From Prunella strophiata (lineage: Eukaryota; Chordata; Aves; Passeriformes; Prunellidae): a stretch of 64,000 nt of DNA. Positions 12,601 to 27,013 of the stretch are shown here, in pieces (the first letter of the stretch is position 1; each line of letters opens with the position of its first letter). The notes under the pieces are model-generated. The model made no database searches and was not told the DNA's origin. It saw nothing but the letters and a program-made list of their open reading frames with translations. The stretch is from contig JAZBQD010000001.1 of assembly GCA_036583965.1 (NCBI GenBank), forward strand, positions 27,004,597 through 27,068,596, read 5' to 3'. The position numbers and the translations under genes are program-made.

Positions 12601-15600
12601 TACATTAAAAATTATCACCAATAAATTTATAAATGCTGTTCAATTCAAGTTCAGTTCCAGAGCAAGGCATACCCCATAGAGTTTGGGTCAAAAAGCTGTT
12701 ACAGCCAATGGGAAAATACAGACTGTTAAGAGAAGCAATCAAAAAACACCAGATTTCCTGAGGACTTGGCCAAACCCACAACTACCTTTTTATTTTAAAG
12801 AAAGAAAATCCTGAATAGTTGTCATAGCTGTTATTCCTGGTATAAATCCCAACCTAGAATAGCAGCTCTATTTTTAGAAAAACAGCAGCAACCTATCAAG
12901 CATGGCATAGAAAAAGAACTGGAGCACAAGGTGCCATAGGAGAAGCCCTGAGAAGGGCAACTGGAAACTTCATGTAGGACACCAAAGAGAAAGCAGGGGA
13001 CATGCTGCAGCTGTAGGCATTTCTATTATCTGTTGGGGGAAATAATATTTTCTCTATTCCCATCAGGCCAGGTCCATTGCACTGGAACATGCTCTGAAAT
13101 AAGAGAGGCAATGGGAAGAGACTGTTGCCAGAGAGATGCAGAGTGCAGCATGACAGGCACGTGTCTGCCTGCAGTACCCAGTCTGATGGGAGAATTAGCC
13201 TCACCCCAGGCTACAGGAACTAGTTTTAAGTTAGTTCCTAAAATTCAGTCACCTGTAGCCTTCTCTGGCCTGACTTCAGGAGAAAAAACACCAAGTAAAA
13301 TAACTAACCAAACCTCTCAAACTAAACAGCATTTTTTTTTTTTTTTACTTCTCTAGTTTCTTTGATTCTTGAAAAATAAATCATCTCTGCTGAAAAACAT
13401 CATTTTTCCATTGGATTAGTCAGTCTACTTCACTCATCATTCCTAGCCCAAGCCACCTGCCAGTCTGAAGAGTTAGGAGGTACAGCTGGGGGCCAAGAAC
13501 AGCCAGGCACCACTAATCACAGCCTCCACCTGCAAATAATCCCTCTGGTTTTGCTCTCAGGTGATTATGATGAGTAAAAATTTATATTTGGAGTCACCTG
13601 TTTTTTGGTAGATAATTATCAAGAAGTCTTATTCTCAGAGTAGATTCTCCCACCTAGTTCTGCAGCCAGCTCCCCTTTACTCACCTGGAGCTGTTCACCT
13701 GGCTTACACTCATCTGAATATGCAGCAGGTTCACAGATTTTGTCCTCCAAGCCCTTGGCACACAGATATCCCAAAATATGTCTTTATCTTAAGTGAGACC
13801 CACCCTTCCCCAGGCCTTGCCTTCCTTCAATTCCTCTGCTGCCCACTGCCAGAGCCTCCCAAAATGCCAGCCTCCTCTTTGCATCTCAGTAAATCTTATT
13901 GTAACAATGCTTTTAAAAAACAAAGATACACCCACAAAGAGGGCAAACTCAGGATTTTGTGAGTGATTGCTCTTTTGCTGCCTGCCCAGCTCTAATTTCA
14001 TCTCTCACTGTACTGAAGGAGAAAAAAATAAACAAGCTCTTTAACTTAAGGTTAAAAAACATCCAGAACCTCCAGACATAAGTGCACTATTTTAAGCAGT
14101 ATTAAATTGGTAGGAAACACTTTTTTTGGGGTAACAGTGCTACACCTGAGACAATTTAGCTTCACCATCATCTTTGCTTCAGCTGTGCTAGAGCAAAAAC
14201 ATTTTGCAAGTAAGCAAGCACTTCACTGTGACCTCCTTGTGCAAGTCCTGGCAAAAAAGATACTTAAAGTGAAATCTATTCTTACTTTGCACACTACCAA
14301 TGACATTCCTATAAACATTTAGCTAGTAAGCAACTGCAGAGCTTCCCATTAAGTAGACATAACTTTAACTGTAGTTTCACAGGTACATGTAGGCATTTTT
14401 AACAGCTTGCCATGATATGTGAAGAGTATGAATTAAAAATATTTAAGTGATTTGAGCAAAGTTTTTGCTCTGCAGATGAACACCTAAGCAAAGTGGTTTT
14501 AGTGGTTTTAAGGTACAGACCATCCCAAGGCATTCCTGATGCTGTGTGATACCTGCTGCAGCCTTGCTTCAGAAAGAACTCACAGTTAATGTGCCTTTGG
14601 CAAAGGGCATACCATAAGAACATGAAATTTTAAGTAAGTATCAAACATGACTCTTAACAGGAATTTTATGTGTTTCTCTCATCATTCTTATTTGTTATAC
14701 TTGAAGTTGAACCCTTGAAAGTTCACAGAGCTCCTCTGCATGTAGGATGTTTTCTGGGATGGTTGGACAATAGGCAGTGCCTACCACAGCACAAACCATG
14801 CTCTAAATAAGCTTCAGATTTTTGCATTCTGGAAAGGAGCAAACCAAAATCTTACCCTTGTGCTTAGGAGAAATCTAAGGAGACTTTCTCTTACCAAGCA
14901 TGTAGATTTTCAAAATCATAATCAACCACAGCTCTAAATTGCATAAGTACCTTAATTCCTACTCAGCCTAATAAACTAAGTTACTCCACAATAGAATAAA
15001 TAAAATACCTACTGCAGGAAATACTCAGCACAACCCAAAGGGAGAAGAACAAACAAACACAAATGCCTTTAAAAAAAAAAAAATCACATTTAGGAAAAGA
15101 GCCTCCTACCACAACCATACCTCCAGAGCTACCTCCTCCCAGCAAGACAGGACACTTCTGGTGCAGGCACACCAGGAGAAGAAACCTGAAAGGTGGGGAG
15201 ACAAAGGGTGTCCTCAGTGGTTACAGCTGTGACTGCAAACCAGGTGAACAGCTCAGCCCAGCACAGGTGTGGGCTGCCCGTGGGTGGGAGCCTCATACAT
15301 CCACCCAAATCTGCCCAGAGCCCCAAGCAAAAAGGAAATCCTCCTTCTTAACCTAGGGGAATTCAGCATTAAACTCACTGAAGTGCCTGTGTCCCAAGGG
15401 TATGAGGTGCCTGGAAGGGCAGGTTTGAAAGTAAAACTCCTTTTTTTTTTTTTTGCTGTTTTGTAAGATCAGTGTGTTGAAAAGCACTTGGACTAACGCT
15501 GCTCAAGTAAGGCAGATTGCAAGCAAAAATCATGCATAAGCAGAAGCCAAGTATCAGATGCAGAGAGCTATTCTGAACCACACAGGAAAATAAAAGGAAA

Positions 15601-18600
15601 AGCCAATAGAAAAAGGCCAAGTGCAGCAGGATCTTGAGGATCTGCAAGACAGCATCCAGGAGTAATGGGGGAGCTGAACTGAGCTGGAGTGGAGTTGGGG
15701 AGTACCCACAGCCCTGCACCCTCCTTCCCTTGCCTGGGTTTGGGGTGCTCAGCTCACCATGGGCAGAGCTGATGGTGTCAGGGACCCACAAAAACTTGGG
15801 ACATTGCCAAGGGGTCCCTGGCATCACCAGAGACACATTTTGGAAGCACTTGAGCAGAAAACCTCCTTGGAGTTTGGATGATGAGTAAGCTCATCATGGA
15901 GTGGCTGAGAACACTCTTCTGGGGATGTGCTCAAAAACATGACCCTGGGCACAAGGGGAAGGGAGGGACATCCATGCAAAGTGGCATGTGAGGCAGTGAG
16001 CAGGGTGGGCACTGTACCCACTGTGGCAGCCCCTGGCTGGTGGTGGGTGTGTGACACTGAAATTTTGCCCCATCCCCTTGGCTGCTGCTGTGACACCTTC
16101 ACTGTGTTCAGGTAAGAAGCCATTTTGCAAGGAACCTGTGCTTTTTTGTTTTTTTTTTTTCTGTTGGGGCTCCAGAGTGGAAGATGTTGCCATCTCTGCC
16201 TCTCTTCTGGGTTGATCCTCCTGGCAAATGTGTTGTTTTGGCTAGTTCAGCCTTTCTACCGGGTTAATTTAGCCCAAAGCTGACAGGGCTGCAGGCAGGA
16301 CTGGAAGGACTGACTTCAGCAGCAGAAGGCTTGGGTTTTCCAGGTGGGTTCCTCTCTGTGTGCTGAGATGTCAGAGCTCCCTGTATCTTCCTGTCTCCAA
16401 CCCCCAGTGATCCTCCCACCAGTGAGGCTGCATGAAGAGAGCTGGCATCTTCAGATGGGTCTGTCTCAACTCTCTGTGTGGCTCTGAGAACAAATGAAGC
16501 CTCTGCTTTGAGTGAGAGATGGCTGGAGGCAGCAGGAGCACACCACTGGAGCAGGGGAAAAGGACTGGATTGAGGAACACCATAAGGCTCATTTGTGGCA
16601 CTAAACAGAAAAATGACACTGTTTAGCTTCACTTACACATATGGTAAACCAGCCTGGGTGAGGGGAGTATAAAAACGAGTCAAATACAGATTGATTCTGA
16701 AATAAGTTCTTTTTTTATCCTTTAGAACCATGGACAGGAATGTACAGCTCCACAAAAATGGAGGCCAAACATATTGAACCAAAACATTTCCTGGGATTCT
16801 GCGTGACAGTTTTTTCTAAGGATATTTCCTTTTAACCAAACTCAGTCTAAAAGCAGCTTCCATTTGCAGTTAAAGTAATCGTGGTACACATTGCACACTC
16901 CTTGAAACACAATCTTTGTCATAGGCACTATGATTATTTTTTCTTGTTTTTTTATTTGTTTTTACTGGTGAAAAAATAAACACAGGTGAAAATGGACACC
17001 TTTTTTCCCCCTACTTCAATGTGTTTAGACTATGTGATTAAGTGGAAATTTTCTCCAGCTATTTAGATGAATAAACTTTAAGTTGGAGCATTCATTTCTG
17101 TGATCTAAAAGAAAGTTTGTGTATGTAGCTTTACATATATATATACTCAGAAGTCCCAAATCCAACTCAAGTGTTTATCAGTGATTTTATTGACAACAAA
17201 ATCCATTTTGTTGAAATCAAATAGTTGTCTTATTTCAGTGAATGGTTCAAGACTTTCTTGCAAAAGTTTTCACAAGACTCGCCCTAGCATTGAGAACATT
17301 GACTTTATGTTCACATTAGGTGCTGTTTCAGGCATATCTACAGATCAGTTTTAAGGTAAACATAATTTATGTGATATAGAAAAGATCTAGTGACCAATAA
17401 AGAAAAGCATGAAATCAGGTATAAGTCTACAATAGGAGTTCATCTATTTAAATGAAGCCTGATTGACTCTACTTGCTAAGTGCTGAGCAAAAAATCTCAA
17501 ATACTGGATTTGTGACCATTAAGATTAGTACTGGGAAACAATCATTCCACTTTTATTTCTGGACATCTTAATGTCCTTGTTGACTAAATAGGGAGGACTG
17601 AAAAACTATTTAACCAGTAAATCAGGCACATGATTTGCAAAGGCAATTCTTCCCTTGCAGCTATTCCAACTATCCCAGCTGGATATTCACAGTGAACAAA
17701 CCACATTTCCATCACCTCTGCTCCATTTTAAGTGCTTTTAGTGTAGGGATTTGCTCCAGGCCTCATCAGCAGCCCATGAGTGAGGAGCACAGGGCTCTGC
17801 CTGGTCTTCTCTCAGCTAATTGAGGAAGACAGGCAATGTGCTGGTGCCCAGATCCTGCCCACAAGGATGGAAAGTTGCCCATGAGCTACAGCACCTTCCT
17901 AGAGCACAGCCACTCCCACAGTGATGGGTTCTCTTTGCTCTCTGAAGCCATCTAGAGACAGCTTTAAATTAATGGAAATGCAAAGCTACTCCACTACTTA
18001 CCAGAGAAACTGAAATGAAAATCACAACTTTGTTGCCAAATCTGTATGAAGTCAGACAGGAGCCTTATTTAAAAGGACTGTGATTTCCAGGGTGTTTTTC
18101 CAAGTTGCCCATAACCTTGGGAGAGTTTTTCATTTTTAGCATCAGAGGCCTGCCCTGCTGTAAACCCTATTCCCTGTGCAAAGAGGGATCTGAGCTTGTG
18201 GGATGCTCCCTCACCACGCAGACCACTGCTGCAAGGCTTCAGGAAGGGCTGCTTTGTCCTGCTTGCCAGAAGGTGATCTGGGACTTGGTGCAGCCCCTTG
18301 CCAATGGCACAAGAACATCCATCAGGTAAATGAAACTGAGATGGAAGTTAAGGAGGGTGGCAAATGCTGTCCTGAGCATTCTGAAAGTCTGCCCAAGATA
18401 TTGCAAACCACAGACAATTTAAAACAGTTTATGTATGTCACAGCCTGAAAAAAAGTGTGACCAAACCATACAGAGTCATTTTAGCATCACTGTCTGTGCA
18501 AATACTAATGGAATCAGCTGAAGAAGTTTTTGGTAATTAGCCCTTACTTGTGCCCCTGTCCCTTCTGCACAGAAGAGAAGAGCACATCTCCTGCCTTAGC

Positions 18601-18994
18601 TTTGCTTAATGTTTTAGATGTTTTCAGGAATAAGGGCTGTTGGAAGAAAAACGGACTTCTTGGGAAGAAAGACACATTGGATAAGAAAACACATGGACAA
18701 ACCCTGTTCAGAATAACTCCACTCCCCACAGGCAGCTCAGAAATTTAGAGCTGGTCTCCTGACCTGCTTTGGAAAAACCATACCACTGTTATCTGAAGTG
18801 AAAATGCAGACAAGCTGAATTTGTCTTCATGCTTCTCTATATAACATCCAGAGAAGCAGCATGGAAATTACATATGAGAGATAGCTTTGTTAAATAAAAT
18901 TGATAAAGTGAATGATCAGCCTGATTGTGCCAAGATCTGCATGCATACAATTGCTGCAGAACAAGCATGGAGAGTTTTGCTTGTACTGTTTGTT
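9661..18994. other. Intergenic, no gene recognised
   Basis: No coding exon, RNA gene or clear transposon was identified. Open frames are short and mutually overlapping. The interval 12360-12620 is AT-rich, complex and contains repeated TAATTA/ATTAAT words, which is compatible with but not evidence for a conserved regulatory element. Poly-A/T stretches occur at 13329-13346, 15068-15082 and 15440-15455. The GC-richer part at 15630-16130 matched nothing known to me. Confidence 0.7.
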
Positions 18995-19162
18995 CCCTGT
19001 GAGGATGGGAGGCACTGGCACAGGCTGCCCATCCCTGGAAGTTTTCAAGTTCAGGTTGGATGGGGTTGGAGTAACCTGATCTTGTAAAGTGTCCCTGCCC
19101 ATGGCAAGGGGGATGGAAATAGGAATCCTTTAAGGTCTCTTCCAAACCAAACTATTCTATGG
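18995..19162 (+). mobile_element. CR1 LINE 3'-end fragment, forward orientation
   Basis: The words GGGAGGCACTGGCACAGGCT, CCATCCCTGGAAGTTTTCAA, GTTCAGGTTGGATGGGGTTG, GTGTCCCTGCCCATGGCAAG and TTTAAGGTCTCTTCCAAACC follow the avian CR1 3' end. It finishes at ACTATTCTATGG, the start of the ATTCTATG tail motif. Compared with typical copies, a stretch is missing between GCTGCC and CATCCCTGG. Confidence 0.9.
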
Positions 19163-19945
19163 TACATAGATGATTTTAGACTGCAGGAGCCAGCTCTGAT
19201 CTGTAGAACTGGAGTCAGAACTGCAGCTAGTGACCAAAGCTCTGGCAAAGACAGATAAGCAGTGAGAATTTTAAGACTTTGGAAGCAGCTTCACCTCTGC
19301 AATAATCAAGGAGAATATACAATGAAGTAAAAAAAAAAAATGAGGTTAGTTGGAATCAAACTGCTTTAACAATTCTCTGAAGTTACCCTGATGGGCAGAG
19401 ACATTTCTGCTTAAATTGCCCCAGCTCAGGTGGTGGGAACTAATGAATTAGGTCAAACCATGGGCCACAGGCTCAGAAACTGTAAATCAGCACTGCTGCT
19501 GGCACTCCATGTATCCTGGCAACACCTGGGAGAATCCAGCCCATCAATTTTTAGCTCATATTATTTCATTTTGATTTAATGAGAGGAGCCTTCACAGAAG
19601 TCAGTGCTGACACCTGCCTTTTGGCACAGTCACTGGTGCAGGAGCTCAGACACCCTGTGGGTCACCTTTGGAAAGAAGCAGAGGTTAGCACTGCTCAGGT
19701 GGAGACCTGGGGTTTATTTCAGGCAGCTCAACTGCTGAGCCACCACAAATATCCTCCTTTGGGAGCCTGTCACATTAACTGTGCTTGCAGTGAAACAGCT
19801 GCCACTTGTGCAACACCACAGTCTGACCTGGAAGTTTTATGTAGTCCAAATATCTTATTTACCTTTACAACCCAAAGTTATCATTGAATGCACACAGAAA
19901 TATCCAGCTTTTTGTGGGCAACTTGAAAGAACTAACTTGAACATA
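19163..19945. other. Intergenic, nothing recognised
   Basis: This is non-repetitive sequence between two CR1 fragments. An open frame at 19579-19887 on the plus strand lacks any recognisable protein feature. Confidence 0.7.
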
Positions 19946-20006
19946 ACATAATTCAGGTTGGAAGATCATCTAGTCCAACACCCATGCAACAAGCTGGGAC
20001 ACCTTC
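19946..20006 (-). mobile_element. Short CR1 tail fragment, reverse orientation
   Basis: ATAATTCAGGTTGGAAGATC, CATCTAGTCCAACACCCATG and GGGACACCTTCAAC resemble the inverted terminal part of an avian CR1. Only about 60 bases remain, so the call is tentative. Confidence 0.65.
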
Positions 20007-22554
20007 AACAAAATCAGGAGAGAAACATAAAACACAGATTTTAGCCACCCCCTATTATCAGTATGTAAATATAAATATTTGTAATTTAGGTTTCCAGCAT
20101 TTGATTTTTTAAAACAATAATTAACGTAATACATGTTACATCAAAGGATTACAGAATTTGGAAATATTTAACTTAAAAACAAACTAGTGCTGATGACCAC
20201 AACTGCAGTGGAATGAGAATGATCTGAGAAAGAAACAAAAGGCAAGTTTCATCAGATGATGGATCTGGCCCAACACAAACTCCATCCCTCCTCAGCCATG
20301 GAAAAAGCTGTGCCACAGTCAGGAGAAGCTCCCTGCCCTGTTCTCCAGTTGTTCCCAGTGTGTCTTGCTGGGGTGGTGAGGGTGGTGATGCTTGTACCAC
20401 CTCTGTTTGCCCCATCAAGAGCAGTCTAAGCCTCAGCTATTTCCAGAACACTGAAGTTCAGCAGATGGCTCCAGTCTTAATAGCAATTGGTTGATTTTTG
20501 GTTAAAAAAAATTACATCAAGTATTCAAGTCTCTCTTCTTTTCTTTTTGGATATTCATTTATTCTTTCCTGGAAGAGATCAGAGATAATCTAAAGCAAGA
20601 GAATTTAACTTAAGTCAGAAAGTCAAAGTGAAACCTGTACTGTGTTTCTGTCCTGCTTCTGCTGAGGTATGCAATGTGTAGGAGTGAATTTCATGCTATG
20701 AAAGAATCATCTTAATGTAAGCAAGGGAAACTCCAAGCCTGGGTTTCCTGAGAAAATACATATGATTTGTAAACCAGCCTCACTGAGTCTTCTTCATGTC
20801 TCTGATGCATCTTGATAACCTTTAACTACTACTGTGTATTTCAGAGAAGGCAAGGAACCATTGTTACTTTAGAATATTAATTACTAGCAGTATTCTTTTA
20901 TTATTCTTCTATTATTATTTGTATTTTTTGTTTCCAAATATTTACACAACTGGGAGCTCTTGTTCCATATTCCTTGAAGGAATGGCAGCAAAGTGCCTTG
21001 CAGCAGGGGCTGCATAAATCCTTCAAGGGAGAGATTTCCTGTCAGGTCAAACCCAAGCAGACAAATGTTAACTGCATTAAATTCTTTAAGGCCTTAAATT
21101 TATTCAGGGTCCCAAATGTCAGGCTGATACTCTTGAATTCTGAGGGCAAGGTAAAACTGAACATGAATGAAGATGCTAGAGTGGTTACAAATTCAGTGGA
21201 TTTAGTCAGAACCAAAGCAGGCATGGACAGCACAGAAGTGGCTTTTGCAATGCAAGAAGTAAGGACAGGGGACACATCAGTGCCCAGCCACTGCAGTGAT
21301 GTGGGACAGACCATGGTCCCCTCAAGGAAAGCAAAATTAAAAACTGCATGTAGGTCTCCTGATGGTGTGAAGAGAATGTGTTATTAAAAGCTATGGTACA
21401 AATACAGGATTTCCATGCTGCTGACATACATTATATCCTATAGTTTATTTACATACTTCAGTCATCAGTAACCCTTCTCCATTATAGCTATGAAGTATTA
21501 TGTTTCTTATATTACAAAACAAACAAAAAAAATAGAATTATAGGTGGTCTTGCTGTATTTTCATTACTTATTTGGGAAAACTTGAACAAGAACGGCCTTG
21601 TAGGGTATTAGAAAAATCACTCCTTGTTTACAGGAGTGTAGATCAAAGAGGAAATTGCTAAATCTTTTCAAGCAAGGAAGAGTCAGTGCAGGCTGTCAGT
21701 GAGGTGTGAGCACTCTGTCTCTGAAGCACTGGAAACAGTGCTTCAATAATACAGAACCAAAACATAATTAGATTTGTTCCAAGGGAAAAAACTGGAAATT
21801 TCTGCCTCTTTTCCTTTAATTAAACACTACCACTGTGGTCATTAATAAATTCAGATAATTTACCTTTCCTAGCAGGTAAACCTTTCAATAGATAAACAGC
21901 TAGACTGGTTATTACTGTTAAGATGAAAGCACTGTCATCCCCTGCAGCAGAGACTGGATAACTGTTTCCTCCTCCACTGTGCCTTTTCTAGTTCTGGGCT
22001 ATAGTGACAACTTTCCACTGTCTCTAACACATTCTGTATTTCTTGCAAGAGATTACCAATTCCCATGGCACAATCCTCTGATTGCCATGGAATAAAAATG
22101 AAAAAACAACCCACCAAACCAAACACAGGCCTACTTTATTAGCAGTTTTACTGCTGTTTTAGCTTTTTGATTTCTATATCATGTTTGAACTTTGCTATGG
22201 AAAATACAGAAATCCTGCCTGATACCATGATTTGGAAGTGCCAAGTCTGAACCTCAAAACTGGGTGTCAGTTGTTTTCCTGTGAGTAGACATCAATGCAA
22301 AGGAAGCACAATCTTGCTGTGAATTCAGCAATAATGCAGTACAAAACCAAAAAAAAGTTTTCATCACTTTATATTTTTAGCAAGATAAATAACTGTATTA
22401 TTCTATGAAGAATCTAAAAATAAAATTAGATAAAATCTTGATCTCTTTAAGGAAATCTATCATTGCAGCTTTTGGACCACAAAAGAGGAGACTTTGTGAC
22501 TATGTGTCAGACAATACAGATAATGGGTTCATTGACCTGTTAGGCTGCTGAAAT

Positions 22555-22585
<31 letters not shown>

Positions 22586-25392
22586 AATCTGAAAAATCTA
22601 TACTAAAATTTGCTTTTTCCCAATCTCCTTGAAGATAAACATTTTAAATTCATGGCAAGATAATAAATCACTTTATAAGCTCATTGTTTTCCCAAGGGGT
22701 AAAGAGTTTACTGGGAAATTTCATTTTATTGAAAGGCAATTGATATTAATACCACTTTCAAACCCAGTTTTTATTCCAGGTCTGCTCCTTCAAGCTTCAA
22801 ATTTATTTACTGCAGGTAGGACTTTTTTCAGAGTTCTTCTTTGGTATTCATTTTCAGAATTTCTTATAAGAGTAAGAAATGTTCAAGTAATGTCCAAAAG
22901 GAGACTATAGGAACCTGGGGATAAATTGGGAAAAGAAATCCAGATTTTCTCCCTACTTCACATGAGAAGCAGGTGTGAATTAACTGCTAACATTTCAATA
23001 TAGGGGCATATCGAGCACATGCTTGGTCCATAAGCACATTTATTTCAAAATTTAAGCTTGAAGGATGCTGGTGAGTGGCTTTGGGATCAGCCACACTGGT
23101 GGCAAGCTCACTGCTGCTGAGCCTGGCCAGGGACACTCAGCCTTGCCAGATGGAGCTGACAACCCAACCCCATCAGCCAGCCAAGGAGCTGGGAGGGCTC
23201 ACACTCTGCTGGGATGCTCAAAGGCAAAATAAATCCTTCTGTGCAGCAGTGCTGACATCACACGGGAGGCTACTAAGCTTAGTGGCACTACACTGGGAAT
23301 CTAGCAGCAGGGATTTGGGATGTGATCCTCTATTAACACACACTGTCATTGCTGCACTGACCACAGCAGCTGAGAGCCTGGCCAGGCACCAAAGGCATTC
23401 TGAAAAGCTCTTGTCCCACAGAACTGTTTGTTGGTCTAAACATGTGCCAGAAAAAATTACAACATTCCAGCTTTGGGCCTTGGGGTACTGAAGAGTTTCT
23501 CAGTGGTAAACACTACAAATGTGCCCATACTTACCCACATCTCCTACTTCAAATGCTGGGATTGTTCTACTGGTTTTTAATTTTTTAGGGTTATTTTGGA
23601 TTGTTTCTGAAGAAATTCTAAACAGAAATAAATTTTTAAAGATCAGGAAATATACCTCTCACAATTCTCCATGGTGTTGTTCTGGAGACACAGGCTTTCT
23701 CTCTGCTCAGTTCAGAGAAAGTTCAATTTATTTAGTCAGCTGCTCTCCCAGTTTGTTTGAATGCAATGCTACGTGTGTAAATTTTCACACCGGACTACAC
23801 CTGGAACTTCATAGGTCAGATACAATTTTTAATTATGATCCACATAAACGACTGAGTTCAGAGCCTCTTCTAGGGGGATTACAGACTGTCTCCAAGGCTG
23901 GGAACAAAAGCACTTTTAGGAATGAATTGCATTTCTCAGAGACTTGCATCCCTTCCAATCCACTGAGTTCAGTGGGACCAGAAGCAAAGCAAAATTTGGC
24001 CTACCATGTCAGCTGTTTCAGTACCACTTTCAAATGGATGCTTTACACAATTAATTGTCAGACCTCAGAGAAAATGTTGCCCCATTCACTGTAAAACAGG
24101 AAGGTCCACAGAGGAAAACAGGTGCATTAGAAAACCACACAAACAACATTAAGGCTACCTAGTTGGATGTTTTCAACCCTTTTTGTTTTCCTCTGCAAAC
24201 AATGACAGTTTCAGTAAGATCTGAAGCGATGCTCTGAACAAATAATACACTAGTCTGTCATTGGTTAATATTAACATCTCTCTATTCAAACATGCTGAGA
24301 ACTGAATAGAACAGTTAACATATAACAGTCACACATCCTTTGCTGAGTACAAGATCGTGTCTCTAACATCAACCAAAGATATCCTCACCATTTCAGATCT
24401 TCAGCTACCATTCAGTAAAACATTTCATTCTCTTAAATACATTGCTCATCTCCTCTTTCTGGGTCTTTCGGGGGTGCTGCATGAACACATTCTCTCCCTA
24501 AAGGCATGATATGGTTCTTTCTTCAGCTGAAATCTTGCTGTGTGCTCCCATTATATTGCCAGAGGTGAATTTGCAGAGCTTGGGGGAGGGAAGATCTTGC
24601 ATCTGAATTGAAAAGATTGAATTTTTAAGCCTCAAGTTTGGGCAGGATTCTGCACTGTATTGCAGAAAGTCCATCTCGACGAAATTAATGGTGCACAATT
24701 CATTAATTGTGATCACTGTTTGAAAATTGTTGAACCAGAGCTTTACATAGTAGCCAGTTTTGATATAACATGAAAATTCAGGTATGTTCACAGGGCTTAT
24801 GGGCAGAGGCAAGCTCCCTTTGCTCATGTCCTGAGATGGGGGGATGCAAATGGCATTGACAGAAAAGTCCAATGACTGCAGGGGTGCAAGAGCTGAGCCC
24901 CACCTAATGCACCCTGCCTTTCAGAGGGCTTATCTGGTGTGGGCTCAGGGCCATACCCACCACAGCTAGCTCAGCTCATGCACAGTGAGATCGTGCCCAG
25001 CCACCACACATGGCAGGAGAATGTCAGGGTGAGCCCAAACCCCATGGGGATCCCACCCCACTGCTACAACAAAAGCTCTGTCTTTGCAGAAGGGAGTCTG
25101 AACACCTCACACTCCATCCTGGGGCATAAAACAATAGTCTGCCCTCAAATACAGTTCTGTTGAAAACACACAGCAAAGATTGCAGCCACAGAAAATTTTG
25201 TAAACAGGACAATTTCATCAACTTTATCTTTAAAAGTACCCCCAAAACCACAAAAGCAACCCAAAATAAGACTTGCTGAATGAAGACTGTCAATAATAAT
25301 TTTTTTTACTGCCTTAGCAAAAAAAAAAAAAAAATGACATACACCTTCAGCATTTCTTTTGAAAATTTACTTGACAGAGGTTAAGATATTGC
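20007..25392. other. Intergenic or distal 3' flank of NRG3, no gene recognised
   Basis: No exon could be supported. The longest frame is 23519-24094 on the plus strand (191 codons); it has no homology I recognise, no domain and no supporting splice or promoter context. A minus-strand frame at 24498-24872 is likewise unsupported. A 24-A run lies at 22555-22578. A dyad, CACAATT-CATT-AATTGTG, lies at 24694-24711. Confidence 0.65.
22555..22578 (+). repeat. Poly(A) tract, 24 A
   Basis: An uninterrupted run of 24 adenines is preceded by GAAAT, so an AATAAA word overlaps its start. This could be a retrocopy tail, but the upstream sequence matched no gene that I know. Confidence 0.9.
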
Positions 25393-27013
25393 TTTATTCT
25401 GACTCAACATACAACAGCACTGTGGGACTGATTGTGCTATTTTGGGAAGTCTTGAGACTTGTGAACTAGAAAGTCTGGGGCACATTAATAAATCTAACAA
25501 TTATTTTTCTTCAAAGGAATATTTTAATACATTCTGTATATACTCTGATTTTTTTTTTTTAAATCAATCTCCTGGCACTAACCAGGTAAGGCTATTTAGG
25601 GATTATTTGAGTTGATTTTTTTCCCCCCCGAGAATAAGCAGATATTTTAAGACAAATAAACCCAGTAAGGTGTGTCACTGAACCCAATTCATTGCAAAAT
25701 TGGCACATTTTGTTACAATTTAGGGGGGGAGAGGGACTCAAAAGAAAGCTAATGCAAAAGGGACTTACAATGTGATTAGGATACAGCAACCAGGGAATGA
25801 TACATCCTCTCCAAGGCCTTGATCCCCTGCAGGGAGAGACTTGGTGGAAACCATCTGCTCTGAGAAAGCTCCATTAGACTCAGATCTCTGCATGCCTGTG
25901 GGTCTGCCCATACTGAACCATCTGCAGGGTTGAAGCTTTAAAGTTCACAAGCCTAAGCCATAATTAATTAGTGACTGGAGAACTGAATGCAGGAACAAAT
26001 TAGGCAGCGTGGACACTTAGTGGCTGGATTTTGATCATACTGGATCTCCCTGACTCTTCTCTGAACAAGCCATAATAAAAAATAAGTTTAAAAAAAATAC
26101 ACACACACCGAGAAGTGCTCCTTGAGAGCTTACAAATGCTTTTAAAGTGTAAAAGTTTAGAAATGTTGAGGGGTGCTAACGAACAACAGAGTTTATGTTT
26201 CCACTTAAAAAAAACCCAAACCAGAAACCAAAACCAAACCTGTTGTAATACACACTTATACATTTTCTCTTGCTCTTTCTCACTCTCCACCAAGGCAGCT
26301 CTGATAGGCAAAGCTCAGAAGATGGAGCAGCTGTGGACTCACTGAATCTCTACAGACCCCAACCCTGCTCCCAGTCTTGACCAATCCCAAAGCTCATGAA
26401 TGATTCCACTGACTTTCTTGGGGCGACTGACACATTGAATTAAGGTTGAGAGTTGAGTATCTGCTCAATTCAGGGACATGGTCATCATTCCACAGCAGGT
26501 ACCAGAACTCAGAACTAGGTGTCTGTGTGCCTGTTTTTGTGGTGTGAACCTGGAATCAAGAGCAGAGGGGGAGAGGGGACTGGATCTATGTTGGGCTTAC
26601 AGGACACGTTCTCCAGGGTCTGAATCCCTGCCCAGCAGCTCACTGCAGCGCTGCCCTGAAACCAGAAATGCATCTAAGGACAGTACTTGGCCTTTACTGA
26701 AAAACAGATGCATAGCCCAAGCCTTCAGACAGCAAAACAGGACCACGGAAAAATCCTCTGTAACTGGAACTGTGTAATCCTGCCTAGTAAGCATCTAAAA
26801 GCACGCTTCATCCCTCCTGGAACTTTTCCCTTAAAAAAATATTTTGTTAAAAAACACTATGATATGAGGGCGATTGACTATTTGGTTTCTTCTAAGTAGA
26901 TGCTCTTAAATTAATGCATATAAATAATTTGTATCTCGCTTCCTCCCTTCCCGTTTAGCGAAGCGCCGGACGCGCAGACCTCTCGTTTCCCCTCCCAGGA
27001 GCCCCACAGGCAG
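25393..27013 (-). other. Presumed NRG3 3' UTR and immediate downstream flank
   Basis: This stretch follows both NRG3 stop codons in transcription order. It holds no recognised coding sequence. Its first 120 bases stay GC-rich, then it becomes AT-rich. The nearest canonical AATAAA I could find on the minus strand is at 25393-25398 (TTTATT on the plus strand), about 1.6 kb past the stop. Whether it is the cleavage signal cannot be told from sequence alone, so the true 3' end of the transcript is unresolved. Confidence 0.35.

Noticed and set aside
23519..24094. 191-codon plus-strand open frame
   Set aside because: It is the longest non-repeat frame, but it has no recognised family, a composition like random translation, and no promoter or splice context. 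Chance frames of this size occur in 64 kb.
24498..24872. 124-codon minus-strand open frame downstream of NRG3
   Set aside because: There is no family resemblance, and it is more likely 3' flank or non-coding sequence.
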